Below are positions 23,050 to 31,150 of a DNA stretch of 31,536 nucleotides, piece by piece (the first letter of the stretch is position 1; the number at the start of each line of letters is the position of its first letter). Under the pieces are notes generated by a model. That model had not been told where the DNA came from and made no database searches. It saw only the letters and a list, made by a program, of their open reading frames with translations. The stretch is from JAGTVG01 sp964389805. GTDB lineage: Bacteria; Bacteroidota; Bacteroidia; Cytophagales; Cyclobacteriaceae. The translations under genes and the position numbers were made by a program. The stretch is taken from positions 1 to 31,536 of the forward strand of contig CAYMFU010000092.1 in NCBI GenBank assembly GCA_964389805.1, written 5' to 3'.

Positions 23050-24993
23050 TTAAAGATCCGATGAAAATGATGCAGGGAATTTTACCCTGATCTCAGTTCC
23101 CTTCTTCTCCTTTGAGAGGACCTCAATCTCACCTTCCAGTTTGTCGACCAGCAATTTCACGATGGCCAGGCCCAATCCTGTAGAACTCTCTCCTCCCGTT
23201 GGACGGGGGGATAGTTTAATAAATTTCTTGAACAGATCCTGCTGTTCTTTTTTACTGATGCCGGGACCTTCATCCTTTACAGATAATACCAGAAACTGGT
23301 AATTATAATCGCAGGAAATGATCACCATTTTATTGTTTTGTGAGAACTTTATCGCATTTGAAACCAGATTGTCTAAAATTCGTTCGATAAATTCCCGATT
23401 ATTTCTAATTGAAATATTACCAGGACAACTCTTCTTCAAAGCTATATTCTTCTCAGAAGCATTTTTTTCGTAACTGTGAATGATTTTATCAATCGTATCT
23501 TTTACTTCAAAATCCTCAATATGTTGTTCAAAAAGGCCTAATTCAAGTTTATTGAGGTCTAATAAATTGGAAACCAGGTTTTTGGATTCAATAGATACCT
23601 GATCAAGGAGGTTTAGGTAATGCAGTTGCTCCTCACTTAACTTACCGTTGATCCTGATTAAGTTTGCCAATCCGGTAATATTGTTCAGTGGAGATTTCAG
23701 ATCATGTGCAACAACGTTTATAAAATTATCCTTTTCATTAGAAAGCTCTTCCAGTTTAATACTCCTGACCTCGAGTTCCTGGTTCTGTTGCTGTATCTTT
23801 TCGTTCTGTTTCTGAAGTAAAGCATTGGCTTTTCCTTTAACCCTGACATTCAGAATAAGCAATCCTAATACGAATACTGTAAAAATTGTAAAAACCAATA
23901 AAAGCCTGGTTTTTGTAGTTTGTAATTGAAGCTGGATGTCCTTCAGGCTATTCCGCTCATTGAGCAGCGCGATCTCCTGTTCTCTTTTATTTGCCTGATA
24001 ACTCATTTGCAGGTCTTCAATTTGCTTGCGCATCTCAAGGGTAAATATGCTATCTTTTAATTGGGTATGTTTCAAATAGAAAATATACGCATTCTGAAAA
24101 TCACCCAATTGTTCATAATAGTCGGAAAAATTTTCATAAAGTTCAGCTTCTCTGCTTTTGAGATCATGTTCTTTACATAGTTTCAATGCCCTGGTAAAGG
24201 ACTCAAAAGCCCTGTTGAAATTGTTTAAACCCAGATATATGAGCCCCATGGATCTGTAGGTTTCGACTAGTCCAATGGAATTATTGTTTTTAAGATCATA
24301 CTGAAGTGCACTTTTTTGAAATTCCAGGGCTTTCGTATATTCCTCTCTTTTATAGTGTATGTCACCCAGATTACCGAGCGCATTTGCCATATTATCATCA
24401 GGATTATTATCCTTAGCCAGTTTCAGTGATTTATTATAATAATACTCAGCAGAGTCCAGCTGATCCAATGCTTCGAAGGTGGATCCGATATTATTGTAGA
24501 TAGCGGTTTGTATCTCCAGGTTATTAAGCCTTTCATGGACTTTCAGGCTTTCAAAATAATATTCCTTGGATTTTTCATAATTCTGAATTTCCTCATAGGT
24601 TACTCCGATATTATTTAGTGTGTTTGCCACCCTATCATCACGACCCTGTAATTCATATCCAACTCTGGCTTTAAGAAAATATTCGATTGATATTAATAAA
24701 TTACCTTTATAGTAATGGGCTATCCCGACCGCATTATGTAGCTCAGGTACTAAAATCGTGTCCGGAAGTTCCTGGGCAAGTTCCAGGGCATCCTCGGAAT
24801 ACTGAACCGCTTTAACCGGATTCTGTTTTGCATATTCCCTGATGAGCTCTCCATATATTGTGAGTTTCACCAGGTTCTCTTCCGTGGTCAATAAAGCTGA
24901 TTCCAGGCTGTCAATTACTTCCTGTCCCATTACTGTATTAGATAAGGGATGAAATAATAAGAAAAAAGCTGCCAGTTGAAAAATTCGCTTCAT
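23050..24993 (-). CDS. Sensor histidine kinase with periplasmic TPR domain
   Basis: The 647-residue protein has a signal peptide (MKRIFQLAAFFLLF to about VMGQ), a TPR-rich periplasmic region of roughly residues 40-330 (repeats such as RVANTLNNIGVTYEEIQNYEKSKEYYFESLK), a coiled coil, a membrane helix near 360-382 (LLLVFTIFTVFVLGLLILNV), then the kinase. The phospho-acceptor is H430 in VVAHDLKSPLNN. ATP-binding boxes are NLVSNAIKFS (N), VKDEGPGISKKEQ (G1) and STGLGLAIVKLLVDKLEG (G2). No receiver domain is fused and no response regulator gene is adjacent, so the partner is elsewhere. This architecture is common in Bacteroidota; the TPR section probably senses a periplasmic protein or peptide. 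It may share a transcript with the CotH-like gene 78 bases upstream. Confidence 0.94.
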   Translation of the reverse strand: MKRIFQLAAFFLLFHPLSNTVMGQEVIDSLESALLTTEENLVKLTIYGELIREYAKQNPVKAVQYSEDALELAQELPDTILVPELHNAVGIAHYYKGNLLISIEYFLKARVGYELQGRDDRVANTLNNIGVTYEEIQNYEKSKEYYFESLKVHERLNNLEIQTAIYNNIGSTFEALDQLDSAEYYYNKSLKLAKDNNPDDNMANALGNLGDIHYKREEYTKALEFQKSALQYDLKNNNSIGLVETYRSMGLIYLGLNNFNRAFESFTRALKLCKEHDLKSREAELYENFSDYYEQLGDFQNAYIFYLKHTQLKDSIFTLEMRKQIEDLQMSYQANKREQEIALLNERNSLKDIQLQLQTTKTRLLLVFTIFTVFVLGLLILNVRVKGKANALLQKQNEKIQQQNQELEVRSIKLEELSNEKDNFINVVAHDLKSPLNNITGLANLIRINGKLSEEQLHYLNLLDQVSIESKNLVSNLLDLNKLELGLFEQHIEDFEVKDTIDKIIHSYEKNASEKNIALKKSCPGNISIRNNREFIERILDNLVSNAIKFSQNNKMVIISCDYNYQFLVLSVKDEGPGISKKEQQDLFKKFIKLSPRPTGGESSTGLGLAIVKLLVDKLEGEIEVLSKEKKGTEIRVKFPASFSSDL

Positions 24994-25071
24994 TGATTAA
25001 AGACTCAATTAAGCCATAAATTTTGTATTTTTTTTACAATAGTGCAAATCAAAATGGTTTTATAATCTTTA

Positions 25072-26103
25072 TTATTTGCAATTGATTTGGAAGTATTCGC
25101 CTATTTCTTCCTCAGAACTAATGATGTTATAAAACTCATCAATATAATTTTTCATATTTTTCCTTGAGGACGATTTAAGTGATGGCGAAATGGATATCAA
25201 ATTCATGATGGATTCTCGTTTATCTCTAAACTTTTCAAACTCAGATTCAAGGTCGCTCATATTGTAACAGGGACCTTTGAATTTTCTTACTGGAGGAACC
25301 AGGATGAAATGACCGCTTCCAATATTGTAATTTGTACCCACAAAAGCAGTATAATCAAAATCATAAGGGATCATAATATAGGTTTCTCCATCAGTGATGA
25401 ATTTCAGATTCTTTGACAAGGGAATGATCCAGTCTGTATTGCCAATCATAAATTGAAATACGGAGACCTGGAGTAAAATGTCCTGGTCTACGTCTTCCTC
25501 TGATAGTTTTCCATTAAATTCCTTCATATTATGATACCCTGCGAGCTTATCAATATCCTCAATTATAAAAGCTTGATTCTGGATCGGTTTGATATCATTC
25601 TGTTCATCAATATAGGTAATGCTTACCATTTTCACTTTCAGGCTATACGGACTGATTAGATTATAGATCTTATATGTGGTTAACTCTTTGGCCATATACT
25701 GGAGAAACTGGCTTGACTTATTTTTACAATGGGTCACAATTTTCAGATTGTGATTTCCGTCCAAGACTGTTCCCTTAATTTCTGAGTCTTTGAACCGGAG
25801 CCGAAGTGGTGGGAAGTCGCAGTTGTTTGCATCCCGTCTGAAATTACCCCGTACTTCAACCGTTGCATTCAATTCGAGCTTATTGTTATCAAAATTCAAT
25901 AGCACTTTAGCGGGTAATCCCTGAATTTCTCTATTATTGATGAGGTGACTTATATCAGTAATTATTGACATTTCTACTGCTGATTCGATGTTAAATATAT
26001 AGGTTTCGTCAAGTTTATTGCCCCATAACTTAACTGCATTTAATTGTAGTAGAGCAAAGCTCAATAGCAGGCAGACGAGTATTTTACTATAGTGTTTATA
26101 CAT
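25072..26103 (-). CDS. Secreted protein with CotH-kinase-like features
   Basis: This 343-residue protein has an N-terminal Sec signal (MYKHYSKILVCLLLSFALLQLNA). The body has blocks reminiscent of the CotH protein-kinase fold: VEVRGNFRRDANNCDFPPLRLRF, HNLKIVTHCKNKSSQFLQYMAKELTTYKIYNLI, a possible lid QAFIIEDIDKLAGYH, then MIGNTDWIIPLSKNLKFI and MIPYDFDYTAFVGTNY. The last block resembles the metal-binding Asp segment of CotH proteins. Cysteines in NNCDFPP, VTHCKNK and GPCYNM may form disulfides in the periplasm or outside the cell. It precedes the TPR histidine kinase on the same strand. The CotH link is pattern-based, not proven; it could be a Bacteroidota-specific family. Confidence 0.7.
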   Translation of the reverse strand: MYKHYSKILVCLLLSFALLQLNAVKLWGNKLDETYIFNIESAVEMSIITDISHLINNREIQGLPAKVLLNFDNNKLELNATVEVRGNFRRDANNCDFPPLRLRFKDSEIKGTVLDGNHNLKIVTHCKNKSSQFLQYMAKELTTYKIYNLISPYSLKVKMVSITYIDEQNDIKPIQNQAFIIEDIDKLAGYHNMKEFNGKLSEEDVDQDILLQVSVFQFMIGNTDWIIPLSKNLKFITDGETYIMIPYDFDYTAFVGTNYNIGSGHFILVPPVRKFKGPCYNMSDLESEFEKFRDKRESIMNLISISPSLKSSSRKNMKNYIDEFYNIISSEEEIGEYFQINCK

Positions 26104-26438
26104 GTATGTTTTGTATGATCCTAAGCTGCGTAAATAACTAAAAAATTATTTAAGATGAAATTAATTAGGTTTTTCAAAATGAAAATAGACAATGTTTTTT
26201 CCAATTCGCCCGATTTTATGGGTTACCTTATTTGATTTCATTGAATAATTGGTATAAAAGGTAAACCCTAATGTGTTCATTTTGATACAAAAGATATGTA
26301 TTTGAAACTAACATGGTACAATATTCAGAATATCCTAAAAATATTTATAAGAAATTATTAAACAATTTGTTTTTATAATAAAAAAGGATTTTATATTTGC
26401 ACGCTTTTAGACACAGGAAAGATTATTAAAGAATTATT
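26104..26438. other. Intergenic region, 335 bases, between divergent genes
   Basis: The AT-rich stretch holds the promoter of the DUF2795 gene near its right end. It also holds an imperfect inverted repeat, GGGTTACC (26220-26227) and GGTAAACCC (26260-26268), with one bulged base and a long loop. I see no reading frame, tRNA or known riboswitch. The promoter of the minus-strand CotH-like gene is not evident. Confidence 0.5.
26366..26399 (+). promoter_or_regulatory. Bacteroidota-type promoter of the DUF2795 gene
   Basis: TTTG (26366-26369) and TATATTTG (26392-26399) match the -33 TTTG and -7 TAnnTTTG elements with a 22-base spacer, near the normal range. The implied start near 26406 gives a leader of about 33 bases. 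This is the best two-part promoter match in the window. Confidence 0.55.
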
Positions 26439-26660
26439 ATGTACTGGACATTAGAATTAGCATCTTATTTGGAGGATGCGCCCTGGCCAGCAACCAAAGA
26501 TGAATTGATCGATTACTCCATACGATCAGGTGCCCCTCTTGAAGTAGTTGAAAATCTTCAGGAACTTGAAGATGACGGGCAGCCCTATGAGAATATTGAA
26601 GAGATCTGGCCCGATTATCCCACGAAAGAGGATTTCTTCTTTAATGAAGATGAATATTAA
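26439..26660 (+). CDS. DUF2795-family small acidic protein
   Basis: The 73-residue cytoplasmic protein is strongly acidic and highly conserved in Bacteroidota: MYWTLELASYLEDAPWPATKDELIDY, then SGAPLEVVENLQELEDDGQ and the closing WPDYPTKEDFFFNEDEY. The repeated AP-x-E/D-helix pattern is the DUF2795 module (LEDAPWPATKDELIDYA-type). Function is unknown; conservation and a clear promoter suggest it is well expressed. Its last 4 bases overlap the end of ispD on the other strand. Confidence 0.92.
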   Translation: MYWTLELASYLEDAPWPATKDELIDYSIRSGAPLEVVENLQELEDDGQPYENIEEIWPDYPTKEDFFFNEDEY

Positions 26661-27340
26661 TTCTCTTCGCGATTTTTTAAGAAAGCCTCAGCTATAATCA
26701 GGTCTTCAGTGGTAGTGATCTTGATGTTCTTATAGCTTCCTTCAAAAAGGGTGATTTTATGCCCTGATTTTTCCAATACACTGGCATCATCGGTAAATTG
26801 AGGATTCTCCGGAATCTGGTATGCTTCTTTGATTATATTCACCTGAAAGGTCTGTGGAGTTTGTATGATCCTGTATTTGGTCCTGTCTACTGTTTTTGTC
26901 TGATCCTTGTCGGTAATACGTATTGATTCCTTGAGCCTGACAGCAGCAATGGCACTTCCGTGAAGTGCTGCAATCTCATATGAGGCTGCAATGGTCTCTT
27001 TGTTTACCAGCGGGCGAACGCCATCATGTATAGCTACTATACCATCAGAGGTGATCTTGTCCAGGCCATTTCTAACTGATTGAAATCTTGTATTCCCGCC
27101 GGGTGTAGCCCGAATTGGAAGGTGAAAGGCATAAGTGGCACACAATTCTTTCCACAATCCCAGGTCATTCGGAGGTAAAACAACAATGATATCCAGGGCT
27201 TCATTATACTTATGAAATACATTGATGGTATGCATAAGAACAGGAAGTCCATTAATTGGCAGGTATTGCTTTGAGATTTCACTATTCATCCGTGATCCTG
27301 AGCCGCCAGCCACGATCACCGCATATTGCTTCATTGTCAT
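26657..27340 (-). CDS. ispD: 2-C-methyl-D-erythritol 4-phosphate cytidylyltransferase
   Basis: IspD joins CTP to methylerythritol phosphate in the non-mevalonate isoprenoid pathway. The 227-residue length is typical. The CTP-binding loop VAGGSGSRMNSEISKQYLPI (residues 10-29) has the Gly-rich turn and the conserved Arg and Lys. Other landmarks are VAIHDGVRPLVNKETI, the substrate segment RTKYRIIQTPQTFQ, and FTDDASVLEKSGHKITLFEG. It lies 40 bases downstream of queA on the same strand and is probably cotranscribed. The next pathway genes (ispE, ispF) are not present. ATG codons at 27340 and 27334 are both possible starts. Confidence 0.96.
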   Translation of the reverse strand: MTMKQYAVIVAGGSGSRMNSEISKQYLPINGLPVLMHTINVFHKYNEALDIIVVLPPNDLGLWKELCATYAFHLPIRATPGGNTRFQSVRNGLDKITSDGIVAIHDGVRPLVNKETIAASYEIAALHGSAIAAVRLKESIRITDKDQTKTVDRTKYRIIQTPQTFQVNIIKEAYQIPENPQFTDDASVLEKSGHKITLFEGSYKNIKITTTEDLIIAEAFLKNREEN

Positions 27341-27380
27341 TTATTTGCTGTCAAATGCAAATATATTATTTTGGGAGGAA

Positions 27381-28427
27381 TCAGATGATTAGCATCGTAT
27401 CCCCATAGGTCAGGAATCTGTATTTTTTCTTTATAGCTTCCTTGTAAGCCTTCAAGATCAGGTCATATCCACCAAAAGCACATGCCATCATTAAAAGAGT
27501 TGATTCGGGCATATGGAAGTTTGTAAGCAATGCATTACAGATCTTAAATTCATATGGAGGGAAAATAAACTTATCAGTCCATCCTGCATTGGCTTTCAAT
27601 CGTCCATTTGCGGAGACTGAAGATTCCAGGGTCCTCATAGAAGTGGTTCCTATAGAGCATATTCTTCTCTTTTCTACAAGGGCCTGGTTTACCCGATCAG
27701 CTGTTTCATCATTAACACTGTAGTTTTCAGAATCCATCTTGTGTTTAGTAAGATCTTCCACATCTACAGCCCTGAAACTACCTAGTCCGCTATGCAGGGT
27801 AATAGCTGATACATCTACTCCTTTTATTTCAAGCCGCTTCATGACCTGCTGAGTAAAGTGTAATCCAGCTGTCGGAGCCGCAACAGCACCAACATTTTTG
27901 GCATATATGGTTTGGTACCTTTCCCTGTCTTCTGCTTCAACATCCCGTTCTATATATTTTGGGAGGGGAGTTTCACCCAGTGAATCGATGAGTTTATAAA
28001 ATTCCTGATGTTCTCCATCATAAAGGAAACGAATAGTTCTTCCCCGGGAGGTTGTGTTATCAATTACCTCAGCTATAAGGTCACCTTCGCCAAAGTACAA
28101 CTTATTGCCTACGCGGATTTTTCTGGCGGGATCTACCAGGACATCCCAAAGGTGCATTTCCTTATTAAGTTCGCGAAGAAGAAAAACTTCAATCTTGGCG
28201 CCGGTCTTTTCTTTATTCCCATATAATCTTGCTGGAAAAACTTTCGTATCATTGACGACCATTACATCTTTGTCGTCAAAATATTCTACTATGTCTTTGA
28301 AGATTTTATGTTCGAAGGTTCCTTCTTCCCGGTTGATAACCATCATCCGAGACTCATCCCTGTTTTCTGCCGGATATAATGATATAAGACCAGAGGGCAA
28401 ATCGTACTTGAATTCTGATAATTTCAT
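27381..28427 (-). CDS. queA: S-adenosylmethionine:tRNA ribosyltransferase-isomerase
   Basis: QueA transfers and isomerises the ribose of SAM onto preQ1 in tRNA, giving epoxyqueuosine in the wobble position of GUN-anticodon tRNAs. The 348-residue length is normal. Landmarks are FKYDLPSGLISLYPAENRDESRMM at the N-terminus, VMVVNDTKVFPARLYGNKEKTGAKIE, the substrate segment AVAAPTAGLHFTQQVM, and FIFPPYEFKICNALLTNFHMPESTLLMMACAFGG near the C-terminus. It starts divergently from the ABC permease gene, 129 bases apart, in AT-rich sequence with no clear regulatory site, and leads into ispD. Confidence 0.97.
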   Translation of the reverse strand: MKLSEFKYDLPSGLISLYPAENRDESRMMVINREEGTFEHKIFKDIVEYFDDKDVMVVNDTKVFPARLYGNKEKTGAKIEVFLLRELNKEMHLWDVLVDPARKIRVGNKLYFGEGDLIAEVIDNTTSRGRTIRFLYDGEHQEFYKLIDSLGETPLPKYIERDVEAEDRERYQTIYAKNVGAVAAPTAGLHFTQQVMKRLEIKGVDVSAITLHSGLGSFRAVDVEDLTKHKMDSENYSVNDETADRVNQALVEKRRICSIGTTSMRTLESSVSANGRLKANAGWTDKFIFPPYEFKICNALLTNFHMPESTLLMMACAFGGYDLILKAYKEAIKKKYRFLTYGDTMLII

Positions 28428-28556
28428 GTTTATTATTACAGCGAGAAATTATATACTACCCATTTTTATGGGTTTGCAAAAATATATAATTTGAATGAAT
28501 ATGTTATTGTCGAATTTAACAATTGTTGATATAATTATTTAAATATTAACTGAAGC

Positions 28557-29810
28557 ATGCTGTTTGTTAGATTATTATTTGAGAGTTTCAGGTTTGCGGT
28601 CAATGAGTTACGGGTAAATCTTATGCGTACTGTTCTCTCGTTGCTTGGTGTTACGATTGGTATATTTGCCATTATTGGAGTACTTACCGTAGTTGACTCA
28701 CTGGAGAGCTCGCTGAAGGCCAGTCTGTCATTTATTGGAGACAAAGTGATCCGGGTAGAAAAATTTCCATGGATCTTTGAAAACAATTACCCATGGTGGA
28801 ACTATTATAAAAGGCCCATGGCCAGCTTTGAGGAATACGAGTTTCTCCAGGAAAATTTAAACCTGCAAAATGGCATCTGTTTATTTGCAATCCGATGGAA
28901 TGTAGTTGTTAAGCATGAGAACAACAGCATTGGAGGCACGGCGCTTTATGGAGTGACCTATGGCTATAGCGATGTTTATGAAACCCCTGTAGAAAAAGGA
29001 AGATATTTTTCTCCCTCTGAAATAAATTTCGGAAATAACGTTACAATCCTTGGTGCGGAAATAGCTTCAGGTGTATTTGGTGATAAAAATCCAATTGGGA
29101 AGCAGATCACTATCAAAGGTTTGAAATTTAACGTAATTGGTGTAATGAAACGACAGGGCGAAAACCTGATCGATGCACCGAGCAATGATGACTATTGCAT
29201 AATCCCATATACTGGCTTTAAAAAATTGTATTACAGCGGTCGAAGATGGGGAATTGAATCAGTCATATCAGTGAAAGGCAGGGATGATGATGTGGGCCTT
29301 GTAAAACTTGAGAATGAGATCCGGGGTTACATGCGTAGCCGACGTGGACTGAGGCCCATTCAGGAAGATAATTTTGCCCTTAACCGTCCGGAAGCGTTTG
29401 CAAATATGATCGGTGCAACATTTGATGTGATAGGTATTGCCGGTTGGGTGATAGGCAGCTTTTCTATCCTGGTTGGAGGTTTTGGAATTGCCAATATTAT
29501 GTTTGTCTCTGTAAAAGAAAGGACCCATGTAATTGGCATTCAAAAATCACTTGGGGCCAAAAACTATTTTATTCTTTTTCAATTCCTGTTTGAAGCGATA
29601 TTTCTTAGTTTACTGGGGGGTGGAATCGGACTCTTCCTGGTTTATCTGATCACAATTTTAGTACCTACAGGTTCCCTTGAGCTAGTACTGAGTGTTAAAA
29701 ATATCGTTTTGGGATTGGGTGTATCAAGTATTATTGGGATGGTGTCAGGAATTGTCCCGGCAGCACTAGCTGCCCGTCTCGATCCGGTGATTGCAATACG
29801 GACCAATTAA
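28557..29810 (+). CDS. MacB/FtsX-type ABC transporter permease
   Basis: This 417-residue inner-membrane protein has the MacB topology. One membrane helix lies near residues 22-42 (MRTVLSLLGVTIGIFAIIGVL). A large periplasmic domain follows (about 50-280, including GVTYGYSDVYETPVEKGRYF and GKQITIKGLKFNVIGVM). Three C-terminal helices form the FtsX domain (VIGSFSILVGGFGIANIMFVSVKERTHVIGIQKSLGA, FLFEAIFLSLLGGGIGLFLVYL, GLGVSSIIGMVSGIVPAALAARLDPVIAIR). Such permeases work with a separate ATPase to drive lipoproteins, peptides or drugs across the envelope by mechanotransmission. No ATPase gene or membrane-fusion protein is next to it, so its partner must lie outside the window. It ends 200 bases before the recA stop. 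Confidence 0.93.
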   Translation: MLFVRLLFESFRFAVNELRVNLMRTVLSLLGVTIGIFAIIGVLTVVDSLESSLKASLSFIGDKVIRVEKFPWIFENNYPWWNYYKRPMASFEEYEFLQENLNLQNGICLFAIRWNVVVKHENNSIGGTALYGVTYGYSDVYETPVEKGRYFSPSEINFGNNVTILGAEIASGVFGDKNPIGKQITIKGLKFNVIGVMKRQGENLIDAPSNDDYCIIPYTGFKKLYYSGRRWGIESVISVKGRDDDVGLVKLENEIRGYMRSRRGLRPIQEDNFALNRPEAFANMIGATFDVIGIAGWVIGSFSILVGGFGIANIMFVSVKERTHVIGIQKSLGAKNYFILFQFLFEAIFLSLLGGGIGLFLVYLITILVPTGSLELVLSVKNIVLGLGVSSIIGMVSGIVPAALAARLDPVIAIRTN

Positions 29811-29903
29811 GCGTTTATTCCCAATTTATCTTCTCTTCGGTGCTTCTTGAAATTTCATTTGAAGACCATTTGGATTTTCACTTTCTTTGCGAAAAAATAA
29901 ATT

Positions 29904-29928
29904 GAGGTCCCGCATTGTGCGGGACCTC
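29904..29928. terminator. Strong hairpin terminator between ABC permease and recA
   Basis: GAGGTCCCGCA (29904-29914) and TGCGGGACCTC (29918-29928) form a perfect 11-bp, GC-rich stem with a TTG loop. On the minus strand a T-rich run follows (AATTTATTTTTT), so it ends recA transcription best; it may also stop the permease transcript. Confidence 0.8.
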
Positions 29929-29950
29929 ATAAATTCTTCTGATCCGATCA

Positions 29951-30013
29951 ATCTTTTTTCAAATCTGATCAATTATCTCACAAATCAAATCGATCTTCTT
30001 TCAAATCTGATCA
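29951..30013. repeat. 21-base direct repeat next to the recA stop
   Basis: A 21-base unit ending TTTCAAATCTGATCA occurs at 29951-29971 and 29993-30013, differing at one base (TTTTTT against TTCTTT), with a period of 42 bases. The second copy includes the recA stop codon. A degraded third copy (TTCTGATCCGATCA) precedes them. Function unknown. Confidence 0.6.
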
Positions 30014-31021
30014 GTCCTCCTCGGGTTCGCCGTCCAGCTTTCCCTTTATCTTCAATTCCAGTTCTTCCAGAAGTTCAGGATTGTCCAATAGGAGGGCTTT
30101 GACTGAATCCCGTCCCTGGCCAAGTTTATTGTCCATATAGGAAAACCAGGATCCTGATTTTTGAATCACGTTGAGCTCAACACCCAGATCGATAATCTCT
30201 CCAACTTTTGAGATCCCAAATCCATACATTATGTCAAATTCAACTACCTTGAATGGCGGAGCCACTTTGTTCTTGACTACCTTTACCCGGGTTCGGTTAC
30301 CCAGGATATTGTCTGCACTTTCCTTGATTTGTCCAATCCTTCGGATATCCAGTCGAACTGAGGAGTAGAACTTCAAGGCATTACCACCTGTTGTGGTTTC
30401 CGGATTCCCAAACATCACCCCGATCTTCTCTCTCAACTGGTTTATGAAGATGCAAGAGCATTTGGTCTTACTTATAGTTCCTGTTAGTTTCCTCAAAGCC
30501 TGGGACATCAAGCGGGCCTGTAATCCCATTTTGCTGTCTCCCATCTCTCCCTCCAGTTCTCCCCTGGGTACAAGGGCGGCCACGGAATCGATAACAATGA
30601 TATCAATGGCTCCTGAACGAATGAGATGCTCTGTAATTTCAAGAGCCTGTTCCCCATTATCCGGTTGAGAAATCAATAGGTTTTCAGTATCAATGCCTAA
30701 TTTTTCAGCGTATAACTTGTCGAAGGCATGTTCTGCGTCAATGAAAGCGGCTATACCGCCTTTTTTCTGTGCCTCTGCAATGCAATGCATTGCCAGAGTT
30801 GTTTTCCCTGAGGATTCGGGACCATAGATCTCGGTAATTCGGCCACGGGGGATACCCCCGATACCTAGAGCAATGTCCAAACCCAGGGAGCCGGTTGAAA
30901 TAGCAGGGACATCCATTATCTGATCATCGCTGAGCTTCATGATTGTCCCCTTCCCATAAGTTTTATCGAGCTTGTCGATAGTGAGTTGAAGGGCTTTTAA
31001 TTTTTGTTCTTGATCACTCAT
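30011..31021 (-). CDS. recA: Recombinase RecA
   Basis: RecA forms filaments on single-stranded DNA, drives strand exchange and triggers LexA self-cleavage. With the ATG at 31021 the protein has 336 residues and the usual N-terminus MSDQEQKLKALQLTIDKLDK; an in-frame ATG at 31063 would add 14 unrelated residues. The Walker A motif is GPESSGKT (67-74). Further signatures are FIDAEHAFD, VIDSVAALVPRGELEGEMGD (loop L1 region), ALRKLTGTISKTKCSCIFINQLREKIGVMFGNPETTTGG (Walker B and loop L2) and the acidic tail KGKLDGEPEED. It is a single-gene unit: a strong hairpin follows its stop, and upstream the strand changes. No obvious SOS box is seen in the 129-base upstream region. Confidence 0.98.
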   Translation of the reverse strand: MSDQEQKLKALQLTIDKLDKTYGKGTIMKLSDDQIMDVPAISTGSLGLDIALGIGGIPRGRITEIYGPESSGKTTLAMHCIAEAQKKGGIAAFIDAEHAFDKLYAEKLGIDTENLLISQPDNGEQALEITEHLIRSGAIDIIVIDSVAALVPRGELEGEMGDSKMGLQARLMSQALRKLTGTISKTKCSCIFINQLREKIGVMFGNPETTTGGNALKFYSSVRLDIRRIGQIKESADNILGNRTRVKVVKNKVAPPFKVVEFDIMYGFGISKVGEIIDLGVELNVIQKSGSWFSYMDNKLGQGRDSVKALLLDNPELLEELELKIKGKLDGEPEED

Positions 31022-31150
31022 AATTTTAACAGTAGTAAAATGGTTGAAGATGTGAAAGTACAATTAATGATCACAATTAGCAACAATTAAATTGTACAAA
31101 CAAAGTAAAAGATTTTAAATTTTAATAGAAGGGTTTATATTGCCTGAGAA

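Noticed and set aside
26220..26268. Riboswitch or small RNA in the 335-base gap
   Set aside because: Only one imperfect, bulged stem with a long loop was found, with no known aptamer core.
30942..31150. LexA/SOS box before recA
   Set aside because: No convincing palindromic operator was visible near the recA start or in the AT-rich region upstream, although Bacteroidota LexA sites are poorly known to me.
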